Assembly: GCA_004375965.1 (NCBI GenBank)
Contig: SOIS01000018.1
Coordinates: 1 to 41,875, forward strand
DNA length: 41,875 nt
Reading direction: 5' to 3'
Source of the DNA: Candidatus Cloacimonadota bacterium
Lineage (GTDB): Bacteria; Hydrothermota; E44-bin80
In this document: piece by piece, positions 19,325 to 28,500 of the stretch
Numbering within the stretch: the first letter of the stretch is position 1
Layout of the letters: every line of letters starts with the position of its first letter
The notes under the pieces: generated by a model
Databases searched by the model: none
What the model was told of the DNA's origin: nothing
The model's input: the letters and a program-made list of their open reading frames with translations, nothing else
Made by a program: the position numbers and the translations under genes

Positions 19325-20536
19325 ATGTCAATACTATATAGATATTATGTAAAGGAGCATATAACACCATTTTTTCTTGCACTCATCGTTCTCACCTTTA
19401 TATTAATAATGAATAGAGTTTTCGAACTTGTTTATAACATAGTAGGAAAGGGATTGAGTCCTTACATTGTGCTTAAGGTATTTATCCTGAGCCTTCCTTT
19501 TATTATCGCCCTTACCGTTCCTATGGCAGTTTTGGTTGCTGTAATTACTGTTTTTGGCAGATCGAGTCAGGATTTCGAAATTATAGCACTCAAAACAGGT
19601 GGCATAAACCTCTACAAACTTATAATACCTGTTCTTATCACAGTAACTCTTCTTAGTATGGGAATGGTCTATTTTAACAATCATATACTCCCTGAATCAA
19701 ATCATACAGTAAAGAATCTACTTATAGATATAAGTGAAAAGAAACCGACATTAAGACTGAAGGAGGGTATTTTCACAAGTCCATTCAAGGGATATGACAT
19801 ATACATAAGGAAGATAAACCCGCGAACATCCCTCTTATACGATATGCTGATTTATGAAAGTAAAAAGGGGAAGATTACTAAAGTAGTTATTGCAGATAGT
19901 GGAAGGATGGGGACAAGTCAAGATATGATTGTGTTGACCCTTTTAGATGGAGAAATACATGAAATCGACCCGAAGGATCCTCTTCATTACAGAAAGCTTT
20001 CATTTAAGAAGCAAATAATCACATTTCCTATAAATGATGAGTTTATTGAAAAGGAACGTTCTTACAGAAGCGATAGGGAATTGAGTGCAAAAGCAATGCG
20101 GCAAAGGATAGCAACCGTTAAAGATGAAATAGAGAAACTTGAAAAAGAGCATGGTGTAGCAAGTAAAGATATAGAGAGAAGGATTAAAATAAAGCGAAAA
20201 GAGATCAGTAGATACGCTGTAGAAATCCATAAGAAGTATTCTATTCCCTTTGCCAGTGTCGTCTTCCTTTTTCTTGGTGTTCCGCTTGGCATAAAGACGA
20301 GGAAGGGCGGAGTTGCAGTTGCAACAGCAGTAAGTATTTTCTTCTTTGTCATTTACTATATTTTTCTTGTAGGTGGAGAAGAGCTCGCAGATAGAGGGTA
20401 TATATCGCCATTCATGGGAATGTGGCTACCAAATATTGTTTTTTTCATTATTGGAATTCTTCTTACACATAAGAGTGTTTATGAAAATAGTTTCCACAGG
20501 ATTACAAAGATTTTTAAAAAAAGTAGACATGATTAA
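19325..20536 (+). CDS. lptF: LptF/LptG family LPS export permease (first copy)
   Basis: YYVKEHITPFFLALIVLTFILIMNRVFELV...LSLPFIIALTVPMAVLVAVITVFGRSSQDFEIIALKTGGINLYKLIIPV; C-terminal TM block. Start revised from 19211. F/G assignment by gene order only. Confidence 0.87.
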   Translation: MSILYRYYVKEHITPFFLALIVLTFILIMNRVFELVYNIVGKGLSPYIVLKVFILSLPFIIALTVPMAVLVAVITVFGRSSQDFEIIALKTGGINLYKLIIPVLITVTLLSMGMVYFNNHILPESNHTVKNLLIDISEKKPTLRLKEGIFTSPFKGYDIYIRKINPRTSLLYDMLIYESKKGKITKVVIADSGRMGTSQDMIVLTLLDGEIHEIDPKDPLHYRKLSFKKQIITFPINDEFIEKERSYRSDRELSAKAMRQRIATVKDEIEKLEKEHGVASKDIERRIKIKRKEISRYAVEIHKKYSIPFASVVFLFLGVPLGIKTRKGGVAVATAVSIFFFVIYYIFLVGGEELADRGYISPFMGMWLPNIVFFIIGILLTHKSVYENSFHRITKIFKKSRHD

Positions 20537-20548
20537 TGGGAAAATATT

Positions 20549-21631
20549 ATGAAAATACTCGATAAGTATCTCTTAGTTGAATTCTTAAAAGCACTTTTTT
20601 TTATCCTCATCGCTTTTATATTTATTTTTGTTATTGTTGACCTCTTTGATGACCTTTCTAAGTTTATTGAAAAGAAGGTAGCAATATTTGACATTTTTCT
20701 TTTCTATCTTTATCAAGTTCCTTCAATTGCTATTTTGGTCTTTCCTGTTGCTGTTCTTCTTTCGCTTTTTTTCTCACTTGGGATGATGGCAAAACATTTT
20801 GAGATACTGGCATTGAAAGCAAATGGGATAAGCCTTTATAGAATTTTTCTAACATATTTATTAGCCGGATTTGCAATGAGTTTTATCGTAATTCTTGTAA
20901 ACGAAATTGGAGTTCCTTATGCAAATGAGAAGGTGAGGGATCATAAAAGGACAAAAATAAATAAACTCCCTCCTATTGATTACCGATTACAGAATAATCT
21001 TAAATATCTCGGCGAAAATGGTTACATATATTCAATAAAAACTTACGATGGAAGGAAAAAAGAGATAAGGAGAGTGAGTGTCTTAAAGTTTAGTGAGGGC
21101 AATAGGCTTGTAAGAAGGATTGATGCAAAAATTGGGATATGGAAAGACGATGTCTGGGAATTTCAGGACGGTTACGTAAGGGTATTTACGGATACACTCA
21201 ATCAAAGAGTGATAAGATTTAAGAATAGGGAATTTCCAGAATTGAAGGAGAAACCAGCGGATTTCTCAAGAAGGGTTAAATCTCTCGATGAGATGAAATA
21301 TTCTGAAGTGAAAGGCTATGTGAAAAAATTAAGGAAGACTGGCAAGGATCCTTCAAAAGCCCTTGTTGAACTCTATACAAAGATATCATTTCCATTTGTC
21401 ACCTTTATAATTATCATTCTTGGTGCACCACTATCAGCAGATACGAGAAGAAGTGGACTTGCCTTTGGTTTTGCTCTCTCACTACTGATAAGTTTTATCT
21501 ATTGGGGAGGATTACAGGTTTCTAAAGCATATGGGATAAAGGGGAATGTGCCCCCGGCGCTTGCCGCGTGGGTACCTAATATTATTTTTTTGGTGATTGG
21601 ATTATTCTTGATTATCAGGATAAAGAAATAA
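20549..21631 (+). CDS. lptG: LptF/LptG family LPS export permease (second copy)
   Basis: MKILDKYLLVEFLKALFFILIAFIFIFVIVDLFDDLSKFI; FPVAVLLSLFFSLGMMAKHFEILALKANGISLYRI. Confidence 0.87.
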   Translation: MKILDKYLLVEFLKALFFILIAFIFIFVIVDLFDDLSKFIEKKVAIFDIFLFYLYQVPSIAILVFPVAVLLSLFFSLGMMAKHFEILALKANGISLYRIFLTYLLAGFAMSFIVILVNEIGVPYANEKVRDHKRTKINKLPPIDYRLQNNLKYLGENGYIYSIKTYDGRKKEIRRVSVLKFSEGNRLVRRIDAKIGIWKDDVWEFQDGYVRVFTDTLNQRVIRFKNREFPELKEKPADFSRRVKSLDEMKYSEVKGYVKKLRKTGKDPSKALVELYTKISFPFVTFIIIILGAPLSADTRRSGLAFGFALSLLISFIYWGGLQVSKAYGIKGNVPPALAAWVPNIIFLVIGLFLIIRIKK

Positions 21632-21711
21632 TCAGAATGAACGAGTTTATCTTTCGTTTAGGAGTTAATACCGTTTGATTGTTTAACATTATTCCTCAAT
21701 AAATATTAAAG

Positions 21712-22707
21712 ATGCTGAGAATTGGAGATATAAAACTTCATAATGGATTAATATTAGCACCTCTTGCCGGTATTACAGATTCAAGTTTTAGAAAAATCTG
21801 TAAGTCCTTTGGTGTTGAATTAGTCTTTACAGAGATGGTTTCATCAGAAGGAATAAAGAGAAAAACGGGAAGAACTATTAAATATCTTTATTTTAATGAG
21901 GTGGAAAGGCCTATTGGTATTCAAATTTTCGGCTCAAATGCTGAAAGTATGAAAGAGGCTGCGAGAATCATAGAGACAGATTTCCATCCTGATGTAATAG
22001 ATATAAATCTTGGTTGCCCGGTGAAGAAGGTTACAAAAACAGGTGCTGGAGCAGCACTTCTTAAAGATTTGAGAAAGTTGGAAGGAATAGTCAAAGGAGT
22101 TGTCTCGTCTGTAAATATTCCTGTTTCGGCAAAAATAAGACTTGGCTGGGATAAAAATAATTCAATTAAAGTATCTAAATTACTTGAAGATTGTGGAATC
22201 AGTTTTCTTATCGTCCATGCAAGGAGAGCAAAGGATGGCTATAATATAAAAGCAGACTGGTCTGTTTTTGAGAGAATTAAGAGGAATATTACGATACCCC
22301 TTGTTGCCAATGGAGACATTGAGAAACCAGATGATGCGACGTATCTACTTAATGAAATAGGTGTTGATGCAATAATGATTGGAAGGGGTGCAATTGGAAG
22401 GCCATGGGTCTTCGGGAAAATGAAGGATTTTATTAAGCATGGGAGATGTAGCGCAGAGCCAACATTACATGAAAGAATAAAGGTGTTTCTGAGACAGATT
22501 GAATTGATGGAAGAAAGCATAGATGAGGAGAGGACAGTCAGACGAATAAAGAAACAGATAAGCTATTATCTTAAAGGTATACCTGAAACGAAGAATAAAA
22601 CACATGAAATTCTCACAACAAAAAGACTCGATAAGATGGTATCCCTTATCTCTGGTTTGATATCCAATACCTATATAGCAGGTAGCCGCAGGCTTTACCC
22701 CGTGTAA
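21712..22707 (+). CDS. dusB: tRNA-dihydrouridine synthase (DusB-like)
   Basis: ILAPLAGITDSSFRKICKSFGVELVFTEMVSSEG; IDINLGCPVKKVTKTGAGAALL; GVDAIMIGRGAIGRPWVF. Confidence 0.93.
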   Translation: MLRIGDIKLHNGLILAPLAGITDSSFRKICKSFGVELVFTEMVSSEGIKRKTGRTIKYLYFNEVERPIGIQIFGSNAESMKEAARIIETDFHPDVIDINLGCPVKKVTKTGAGAALLKDLRKLEGIVKGVVSSVNIPVSAKIRLGWDKNNSIKVSKLLEDCGISFLIVHARRAKDGYNIKADWSVFERIKRNITIPLVANGDIEKPDDATYLLNEIGVDAIMIGRGAIGRPWVFGKMKDFIKHGRCSAEPTLHERIKVFLRQIELMEESIDEERTVRRIKKQISYYLKGIPETKNKTHEILTTKRLDKMVSLISGLISNTYIAGSRRLYPV

Positions 22708-22867
22708 TACAAAACTTTTGAGGTAATATGTTATTACATTGGTATTTTGGACTACATCATTTTAATTATTATTATTTCGGACTTTGTGATTCTCCACCTT
22801 TATTTTTTGTTTTATATGAAGAATATTTTGCTTGTATAATTATAAAAAGTATGTTAAAACACGATGT

Positions 22868-24070
22868 ATGAATAGCTTTAATGAATATTTATTTAAAATA
22901 ACACTGTTATTCCTTATAGTTCTTTTTCCCTGTTGTTATTCTACATCAGATTCAAATCTTTCTGATATTGAAACAGAAGAAATAGAGCTTAAATGTGGTA
23001 CCATTGTTAAAAGTGGTGAGAATATTGATTTCATTCTTCAAGAAATGGATGTTGAAAGCAATGAGAGATATAAAATCACTCTGTGTCTTAAAGAATATCT
23101 TGATATGAAGACCTGTATGCTAGGTGATTCAATAATAATTTTTAAAGACATCTCCGGTAACTTTAAAAGATTCGAGTATGTAAAGAATCCTTTTCTGAGG
23201 TTTGAAGTTTCAAAGATAGACACCTGTTATAAGGCGGAAAAGATAGAAATACCTCCATCCATTGCAATTTCTTATGTTAAAGGAACTATATCAAGCAGTC
23301 TATATGAGTCCATTCTAAAGATTGGTGAATCACATAAACTTGTTCTTGATTTTGCTGATATCTTTGCCTGGGTTATTGATTTTTTGACAGAGGTGCAGAA
23401 TGGTGATACATTTGAAATTATTGTTGAGAGGGAATTCTATAAAAATCGATACATAGGGAATAAGAAAATTATTGCAGCGTCCTATAAAGGAGAAATAGGA
23501 GAATATTATGCTTTCTATTTCAAAGACTCTGAGGAAAAAGAGGACTACTATGATGAGGAGGGTAATTCTTTAAGAAAACAGCTTCTTAAAACCCCCCTGC
23601 AGTATAGAAGGATAAGTTCTTATTTCTCGTTGAGACGATTTCACCCAATACTGAGGGTTGTAAGACCACACTATGGTGTTGATTTTGCAACTCCATACGG
23701 CACACCTGTCTCTTGTGTGGGTGATGGTCATATTGTTTTTGCTGGATGGAAGGGGGGATATGGCAAACTTGTCGTAGTCAATCATCCAAACAGTTTCAGG
23801 ACATACTATGGACATTTCTCACGGATAAAGAAGGGGATTATTAGAGGTGCGAAAGTCAAACAGGGTGAAGTAATTGGTTATGTTGGTTCAACAGGTCTTT
23901 CAACTGGACCGCATCTGCATTTCGGTATAAAGAAACAAGGAAGGTGGATAAATCCATTAAAGGTAGATCTCCCACCAGCAGAGCCGATCAATGAAAAATA
24001 CAGAGAGATTTATATGTCAGAGATGAAAAAGATGAAAAATGCAATGTTGTCATGTAGCCGCACCTTTTAA
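22868..24070 (+). CDS. M23 family metallopeptidase (probable lipoprotein)
   Basis: HYGVDFATPYGTPVSCVGDGHIVFAGWKGGYGKLVVVNHP...GPHLHFGIKKQGRWINPL; N-terminal hydrophobic LLFLIVLFPCC. Start at MNSFNEY preferred to 22832. Confidence 0.9.
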   Translation: MNSFNEYLFKITLLFLIVLFPCCYSTSDSNLSDIETEEIELKCGTIVKSGENIDFILQEMDVESNERYKITLCLKEYLDMKTCMLGDSIIIFKDISGNFKRFEYVKNPFLRFEVSKIDTCYKAEKIEIPPSIAISYVKGTISSSLYESILKIGESHKLVLDFADIFAWVIDFLTEVQNGDTFEIIVEREFYKNRYIGNKKIIAASYKGEIGEYYAFYFKDSEEKEDYYDEEGNSLRKQLLKTPLQYRRISSYFSLRRFHPILRVVRPHYGVDFATPYGTPVSCVGDGHIVFAGWKGGYGKLVVVNHPNSFRTYYGHFSRIKKGIIRGAKVKQGEVIGYVGSTGLSTGPHLHFGIKKQGRWINPLKVDLPPAEPINEKYREIYMSEMKKMKNAMLSCSRTF

Positions 24071-24104
24071 CCCCGTAAAATGGCATTTACGGGGTTAAGG
24101 TGCG
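24059..24104 (+). repeat. Long inverted repeat spanning the M23 stop and radical-SAM start
   Basis: CGCACCTTttAACCCCGTAAA (24059-24079) / TTTACGGGGTTAAGGTGCG (24086-24104); about 19 bp stem with a 2-nt bulge. Confidence 0.85.
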
Positions 24105-25434
24105 AAATGTGAAAAAAATTCTTCTCATCAATCCATGGATTTATGATTTTTCTGCCTTTGACCTCTGGCTGAAACCCATTGGTTTACTCTACATTTCGTC
24201 TTTTCTCGAAAAACGAGGTTTCAGGATATCATACCTCGATTGTCTTGACCGTTACCATAATGCTCTAAACGAAGAAAGGAGTAAATCTGTTAATAGAAAA
24301 TATGGAACAGGTAGGTTCCATGCAGAGGTCGTTGAAAAGCCCGATACAATAAAATCTATTCCCCGACGATTTAAGAGGTTTGGTATTCCATACTCTATTG
24401 TTAGGAAAGAATTAAGAAAAGAGAAGGATGCAGATGTAATCCTTATTACTTCAGTTATGACATACTGGTATCAAGGCGTATTTGAGATGATAAAACTTTT
24501 GAGGAAGGAAATCCCCGATGCAAAGATTATACTTGGGGGTATCTATCCAACTCTTCTGACTGAGCATGCTCTAAAAGAGAGTGGGGCAGATGTAGTTATC
24601 CCTGGTTTGGATTTTTATCCTTTGCTTCGTGAACTGGGAGATAATGAAGAAAAGGGGTTTATGCCTGAAGAGTTTTTTAATACATTTTCACCTGCCTATC
24701 ACCTCTATGAAAGACTTCCTTACGTATCTATGCTTACCTCTCTCGGTTGTCCTTTTCATTGCACATACTGTGTTTCAAACCTTCTTGTAAAGAGGTTTTT
24801 TACACTTTCGCACGAGAAAATCTTAGATGAGTTTGATGTATATGTCAAAAAACTGAAGGTGAAAGATATTGCTTTTTGTGATGATGCACTCCTTTATAAT
24901 AGTGAGAAACATTTTCTGCCGCTCTTTGAGGAGGTCATAAAAAGAAAATACAGTGTTAGATTCCATACTCCAAATGGTATCAATGCGAGATTTATAACAA
25001 AGGATGTGGCAGAAATCCTTTACAAGTGTAATTTTAAAACAATACGTATTGGACTTGAGAGTTGCCAGGGAGATTTTCAGAAAGTGACGGGGGGAAAGGT
25101 TACAAACGAGGAGATTTCAATAGCAGTATCAAACTTGGCAGCGGCAGGTATTCCGAAGGAAAATATTGGTATTTACATAATGGCTGGAAGAGAGGATGAG
25201 AAAATAGATGATGTTATAAAAACATTAAGATTTGTTATGCACCTTGGAACTAAGGTTTTTGTGAGTGAGTATTCACCGGTTCCGGGATCAATTGATTGGA
25301 AAAGAGTTGAAAATTTTAAGAGACTCGACCCTATCTGGCAGAATAACTCGATTGCATTCTTAAAAAATGGATGGACGTTTGAAGAGATGCAAAAGGTTAA
25401 AGATATAAAGAATCAAATAAATCGTACTGATTAA
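24100..25434 (+). CDS. B12-binding domain radical SAM protein
   Basis: LLINPWIYDFSAFDLWLKPIGLLYISSFLEKRGF (B12-binding-like), GCPFHCTYC (CxxxCxxC). GTG start at 24100 or 24109. Confidence 0.9.
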   Translation: MRNVKKILLINPWIYDFSAFDLWLKPIGLLYISSFLEKRGFRISYLDCLDRYHNALNEERSKSVNRKYGTGRFHAEVVEKPDTIKSIPRRFKRFGIPYSIVRKELRKEKDADVILITSVMTYWYQGVFEMIKLLRKEIPDAKIILGGIYPTLLTEHALKESGADVVIPGLDFYPLLRELGDNEEKGFMPEEFFNTFSPAYHLYERLPYVSMLTSLGCPFHCTYCVSNLLVKRFFTLSHEKILDEFDVYVKKLKVKDIAFCDDALLYNSEKHFLPLFEEVIKRKYSVRFHTPNGINARFITKDVAEILYKCNFKTIRIGLESCQGDFQKVTGGKVTNEEISIAVSNLAAAGIPKENIGIYIMAGREDEKIDDVIKTLRFVMHLGTKVFVSEYSPVPGSIDWKRVENFKRLDPIWQNNSIAFLKNGWTFEEMQKVKDIKNQINRTD

Positions 25435-25515
25435 GATTACAGAAAATTCTCTACTTCTCAAGATATGTGATTTTGTAGCTTTATACTTTACCGGGGTTTA
25501 CCCTGCAAATGTATT

Positions 25516-25543
25516 GTAGGGGCGTTCAATTGAACGCCCCTAC
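25516..25543. repeat. 28-bp perfect palindrome GTAGGGGCGTTCAATTGAACGCCCCTAC
   Basis: Exact palindrome between convergent genes. Confidence 0.9.
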
Positions 25544-25566
25544 TTTCTCGCAATATTAGAGTGGGG

Positions 25567-26523
25567 TTATTTATTAACAATATTCTTTGGAATTTTGCCT
25601 TCCAGAACATCGATGATACTCTGTGCTGCCATCACCGCCATCTTCGCTCTTGTCTCATAGGATGCACTGCCGATATGTGGTGTCAGGACAACATTGCCAA
25701 GGTTCAAAAGTTTTCTTGTAATGGAGGGTTCCCTTTCATAGACATCAAGTCCTGCACCTGCTATAACGTTTTTTCTTAAGGCATCTGCAAGTGCCATCTC
25801 ATCTATTATAGCCCCCCTTGATGTATTGATAAGGATCACTGTTTTTTTCATACATTCTATTTCTTTATCACCGATGAGATGATAGGTCTCTTTATTAAGA
25901 GGGATATGTACTGAAATATAATCCGATTCCTTGAGGAGTCTATTCATGGTTACCTGTTTTCCTTTGCACTCTTTCTCAACGATGGGATTTCTTTTCTTAT
26001 CGTAGTATAAAACCTTCATATTAAACCCTTTTGACCTCATAGCAAAAGCAGTTCCTATACGTCCTGTTCCAATTACACCAAGCACCTTTCCATAAATATC
26101 GTAGCCAAGCAAAAGCGTTGGTTCCCATCCATCAAACCTGCTTTCTCTTATAAATTTATCACCTTCAACTATCCTTCTTGCAGTTGCAAAGAGCAATGCC
26201 CAGGCAAGGTCTGCAGTCGTTTCAGTGAGGACACCCGGGGTGTTGGTTACTATTATACCCCTTTTTTTTGCTTCGTTTATATCGATATTATCATAACCCA
26301 CAGCATAGTTTGCTATTACCTTTAATCCTTTTGCAGCAGCCATTACTTCTTTATCTATCCTGTCTGAAAGTAGAGAAAGAATTGCATCTATATTCTTTGC
26401 TCTCTTAATAATTTGTTTTTTTGTTAACTGCCTGTCTTCTTTGTTAATGCGAACAGAGTATTTGCTCTTTAGCATCTTTATCGCTATATCAGGAATTTTC
26501 CTTGTAATAAAAACCTTGTGCAT
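25567..26523 (-). CDS. D-isomer-specific 2-hydroxyacid dehydrogenase (glyoxylate/hydroxypyruvate reductase-like)
   Basis: VIANYAVGYDNIDINEAKKRGIIVTNTPGVLTETTADLAWALLFATARRI; VLGVIGTGRIGTAFAMRSKGF; LINTSRGAIIDEMALADAL; GLDVYEREP; LTPHIGSA. Confidence 0.93.
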   Translation of the reverse strand: MHKVFITRKIPDIAIKMLKSKYSVRINKEDRQLTKKQIIKRAKNIDAILSLLSDRIDKEVMAAAKGLKVIANYAVGYDNIDINEAKKRGIIVTNTPGVLTETTADLAWALLFATARRIVEGDKFIRESRFDGWEPTLLLGYDIYGKVLGVIGTGRIGTAFAMRSKGFNMKVLYYDKKRNPIVEKECKGKQVTMNRLLKESDYISVHIPLNKETYHLIGDKEIECMKKTVILINTSRGAIIDEMALADALRKNVIAGAGLDVYEREPSITRKLLNLGNVVLTPHIGSASYETRAKMAVMAAQSIIDVLEGKIPKNIVNK

Positions 26524-26569
26524 AACTGGATTGAGTTCTATGTAATTTTTTTAAACTATAAGTAAAGAC

Positions 26570-26704
26570 TGTCATTGCGACTCATGAACCGTAAGGTTCA
26601 GGACGTGGCAATCTCATAGTGCGAAAAACCAACCTGCCTGTGCCGATGCTACGGCAAACAGGGATTGCTTCGGGAGCAAATAGGAAAAAATACTCGCAAT
26701 GACA
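26570..26704. mobile_element. 135-bp MITE-like / palindromic dispersed element with 11-bp terminal inverted repeats
   Basis: TGTCATTGCGA (26570-26580) and TCGCAATGACA (26694-26704); internal GGCAATCTC / GGGATTGCTTCG and hairpins GAACC-GTAA-GGTTC and TGCCG-ATGCTA-CGGCA. Confidence 0.8.
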
Positions 26705-26726
26705 TATTCATTTAGAAGTTTCATTA

Positions 26727-27125
26727 TTATTTCTTAAGTTTAATAAATAAAAAATATCCAGCAGCTATACCAGCTGCATCCGCAGCTATATCCTTCCAAC
26801 TCCATCCCGTTTTCCTGTATTTAGCATCGATGATTTCTTTTCCAATTCCTGATATCCCTGCAACGGAAAGAGAAAAATATATGCTGTTTCTTTCAGGGTT
26901 GTTGAATTGGCAGTGATAAGAATGATATAATAATCCTGTAATCCCAGCACTTGCAGTGAAATGGAGGAGTTTATCCATTGCTATCCATTTGTCATCCTTC
27001 TCTACTTTTTTTTCTGTTTTTACATTCTCGTTCTCAATCTTTTTTTGCTGTTGAGCGATAGTGGTTGAAATAGAGAAAAGCAGTAAAAAAGCGATTGAAA
27101 AAAATAGGCAAATTACATTCCTCAT
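26727..27125 (-). CDS. YfiM/VanZ-like membrane protein
   Basis: MDKLLHFTASAGITGLLYHS...GKEIIDAKYRKTGWSWKDIAADAAGIAAGY; N-terminal signal sequence. Confidence 0.7.
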   Translation of the reverse strand: MRNVICLFFSIAFLLLFSISTTIAQQQKKIENENVKTEKKVEKDDKWIAMDKLLHFTASAGITGLLYHSYHCQFNNPERNSIYFSLSVAGISGIGKEIIDAKYRKTGWSWKDIAADAAGIAAGYFLFIKLKK

Positions 27126-27153
27126 CTATCTCTTTTTCTCCTTTATCATTTTT

Positions 27154-28500
27154 TCATCCCTTATCTTCACTTTTTTTTCTCTCTTTTGACTTTTTAATAA
27201 GTCTTCTCCATTTTTCAAGCCTTTCTTTTATTTTGCTTTCTCTTCCTCTTTCAAGAGGCTCATAATAGATTCTTCCTTTCAACACATCAGGAAGATATTC
27301 CTCTGGAACAAAAGCTTCGGGATAATTATGTGCATATTTGTAATTCTTGCCATAACCAATTTTCTTCATAAAATAGGTAGGGGCATTTCTTATACGGAAA
27401 GGAACTTCTGCCCCCGGGGTATTATAAACATCCTCCATTGCCTTTGTGTATGCCTTATAGATAGAATTGCTCTTTGGTGATGTAGCAAGATATACCACTG
27501 CCTCTGCAAGAGCAAGGTTGCATTCGGGCATTCCAACAAAATGGACAGCTTCCTTTGCAGAGACTGCAAGTGTTAATGCAAAGGGGTCAGCTAAGCCAAT
27601 ATCCTCAACAGCCATCCTCACAATCCTTCGTGCAATATAGAGTGGATCTTCACCCGATTCAAGCATCCTTGCGAGGTAGTAAAGTGCGGCATCCGGGTCG
27701 CTTCCCCTTATACTCTTATGCAAGGCAGAAATCAGGTTATAATGTTCCTCTTGTTTTTTATCATAGAGAAGTGTCTTCTTTTGTGCTACATCCTCTAGTA
27801 CCTTTATCGTTATCTTTTTCTTTTTATTTCTTACTGGAACTACATTGTAAGCAATCTCGAGAATGTTAAGGGCAACTCGTGCATCTCCGTCTGAAATATT
27901 CGAAATAAAATCAAAACCATCGTCTGTTAGCTCAGCCATTCCTTTGAGTCCTTTTTCAGATTTTATTGCATTCTCAAGGATCTTTCGCGTTTCCTCATTG
28001 TTTAGTTTCTTTAATATGTAAATCTTCACCCTTGAGAGAAGAGGGGAATTTATTTCAAAGGACGGATTCTCTGTGGTTGCTCCAATAAGGATAAGCGTTC
28101 CATCTTCTACATAAGGAAGAAATGCATCCTGCTGAATTCTGTTGAACCTGTGAAACTCATCAACGAAAAGGATAACCTGTTTTCCTTTAAACTCTCGTTT
28201 CATTCTTGCCTCTTCTATTACTCCTCTAATCTCCTTTATACCAGAAAGCACAGCACTGAAATTTATATAATGAGCGTTGGTATATTTCGCTATAAGAAAT
28301 GCAAGTGTTGTTTTGCCGCTCCCTGGCGGTCCCCATAGTATCATTGATGGAATTTTCCCTTTCTCTATTGCTTTTCTCAATGCCCTGCCTTTTCCAATAA
28401 GATGTTCCTGTCCTATGAATTCACTAAGATTCGTTGGTCTTACCCTATCTGCAAGTGGATTTTTTTCTGTCGTTCCATTCCTGGTGAAGAGTTCATTCAT
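27154..28500 (-). CDS. rarA: Replication-associated recombination protein A (RarA/MgsA AAA+ ATPase)
   Basis: LADRVRPTNLSEFIGQEHLIGKGRALRKAIEKGKIPSMILWGPPGSGKTTLA; LFVDEFHRFNRIQQDAFLPYVEDGTLILIGATTENPSFEINSPLLSR. Confidence 0.95.
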   Translation of the reverse strand: MNELFTRNGTTEKNPLADRVRPTNLSEFIGQEHLIGKGRALRKAIEKGKIPSMILWGPPGSGKTTLAFLIAKYTNAHYINFSAVLSGIKEIRGVIEEARMKREFKGKQVILFVDEFHRFNRIQQDAFLPYVEDGTLILIGATTENPSFEINSPLLSRVKIYILKKLNNEETRKILENAIKSEKGLKGMAELTDDGFDFISNISDGDARVALNILEIAYNVVPVRNKKKKITIKVLEDVAQKKTLLYDKKQEEHYNLISALHKSIRGSDPDAALYYLARMLESGEDPLYIARRIVRMAVEDIGLADPFALTLAVSAKEAVHFVGMPECNLALAEAVVYLATSPKSNSIYKAYTKAMEDVYNTPGAEVPFRIRNAPTYFMKKIGYGKNYKYAHNYPEAFVPEEYLPDVLKGRIYYEPLERGRESKIKERLEKWRRLIKKSKERKKSEDKG

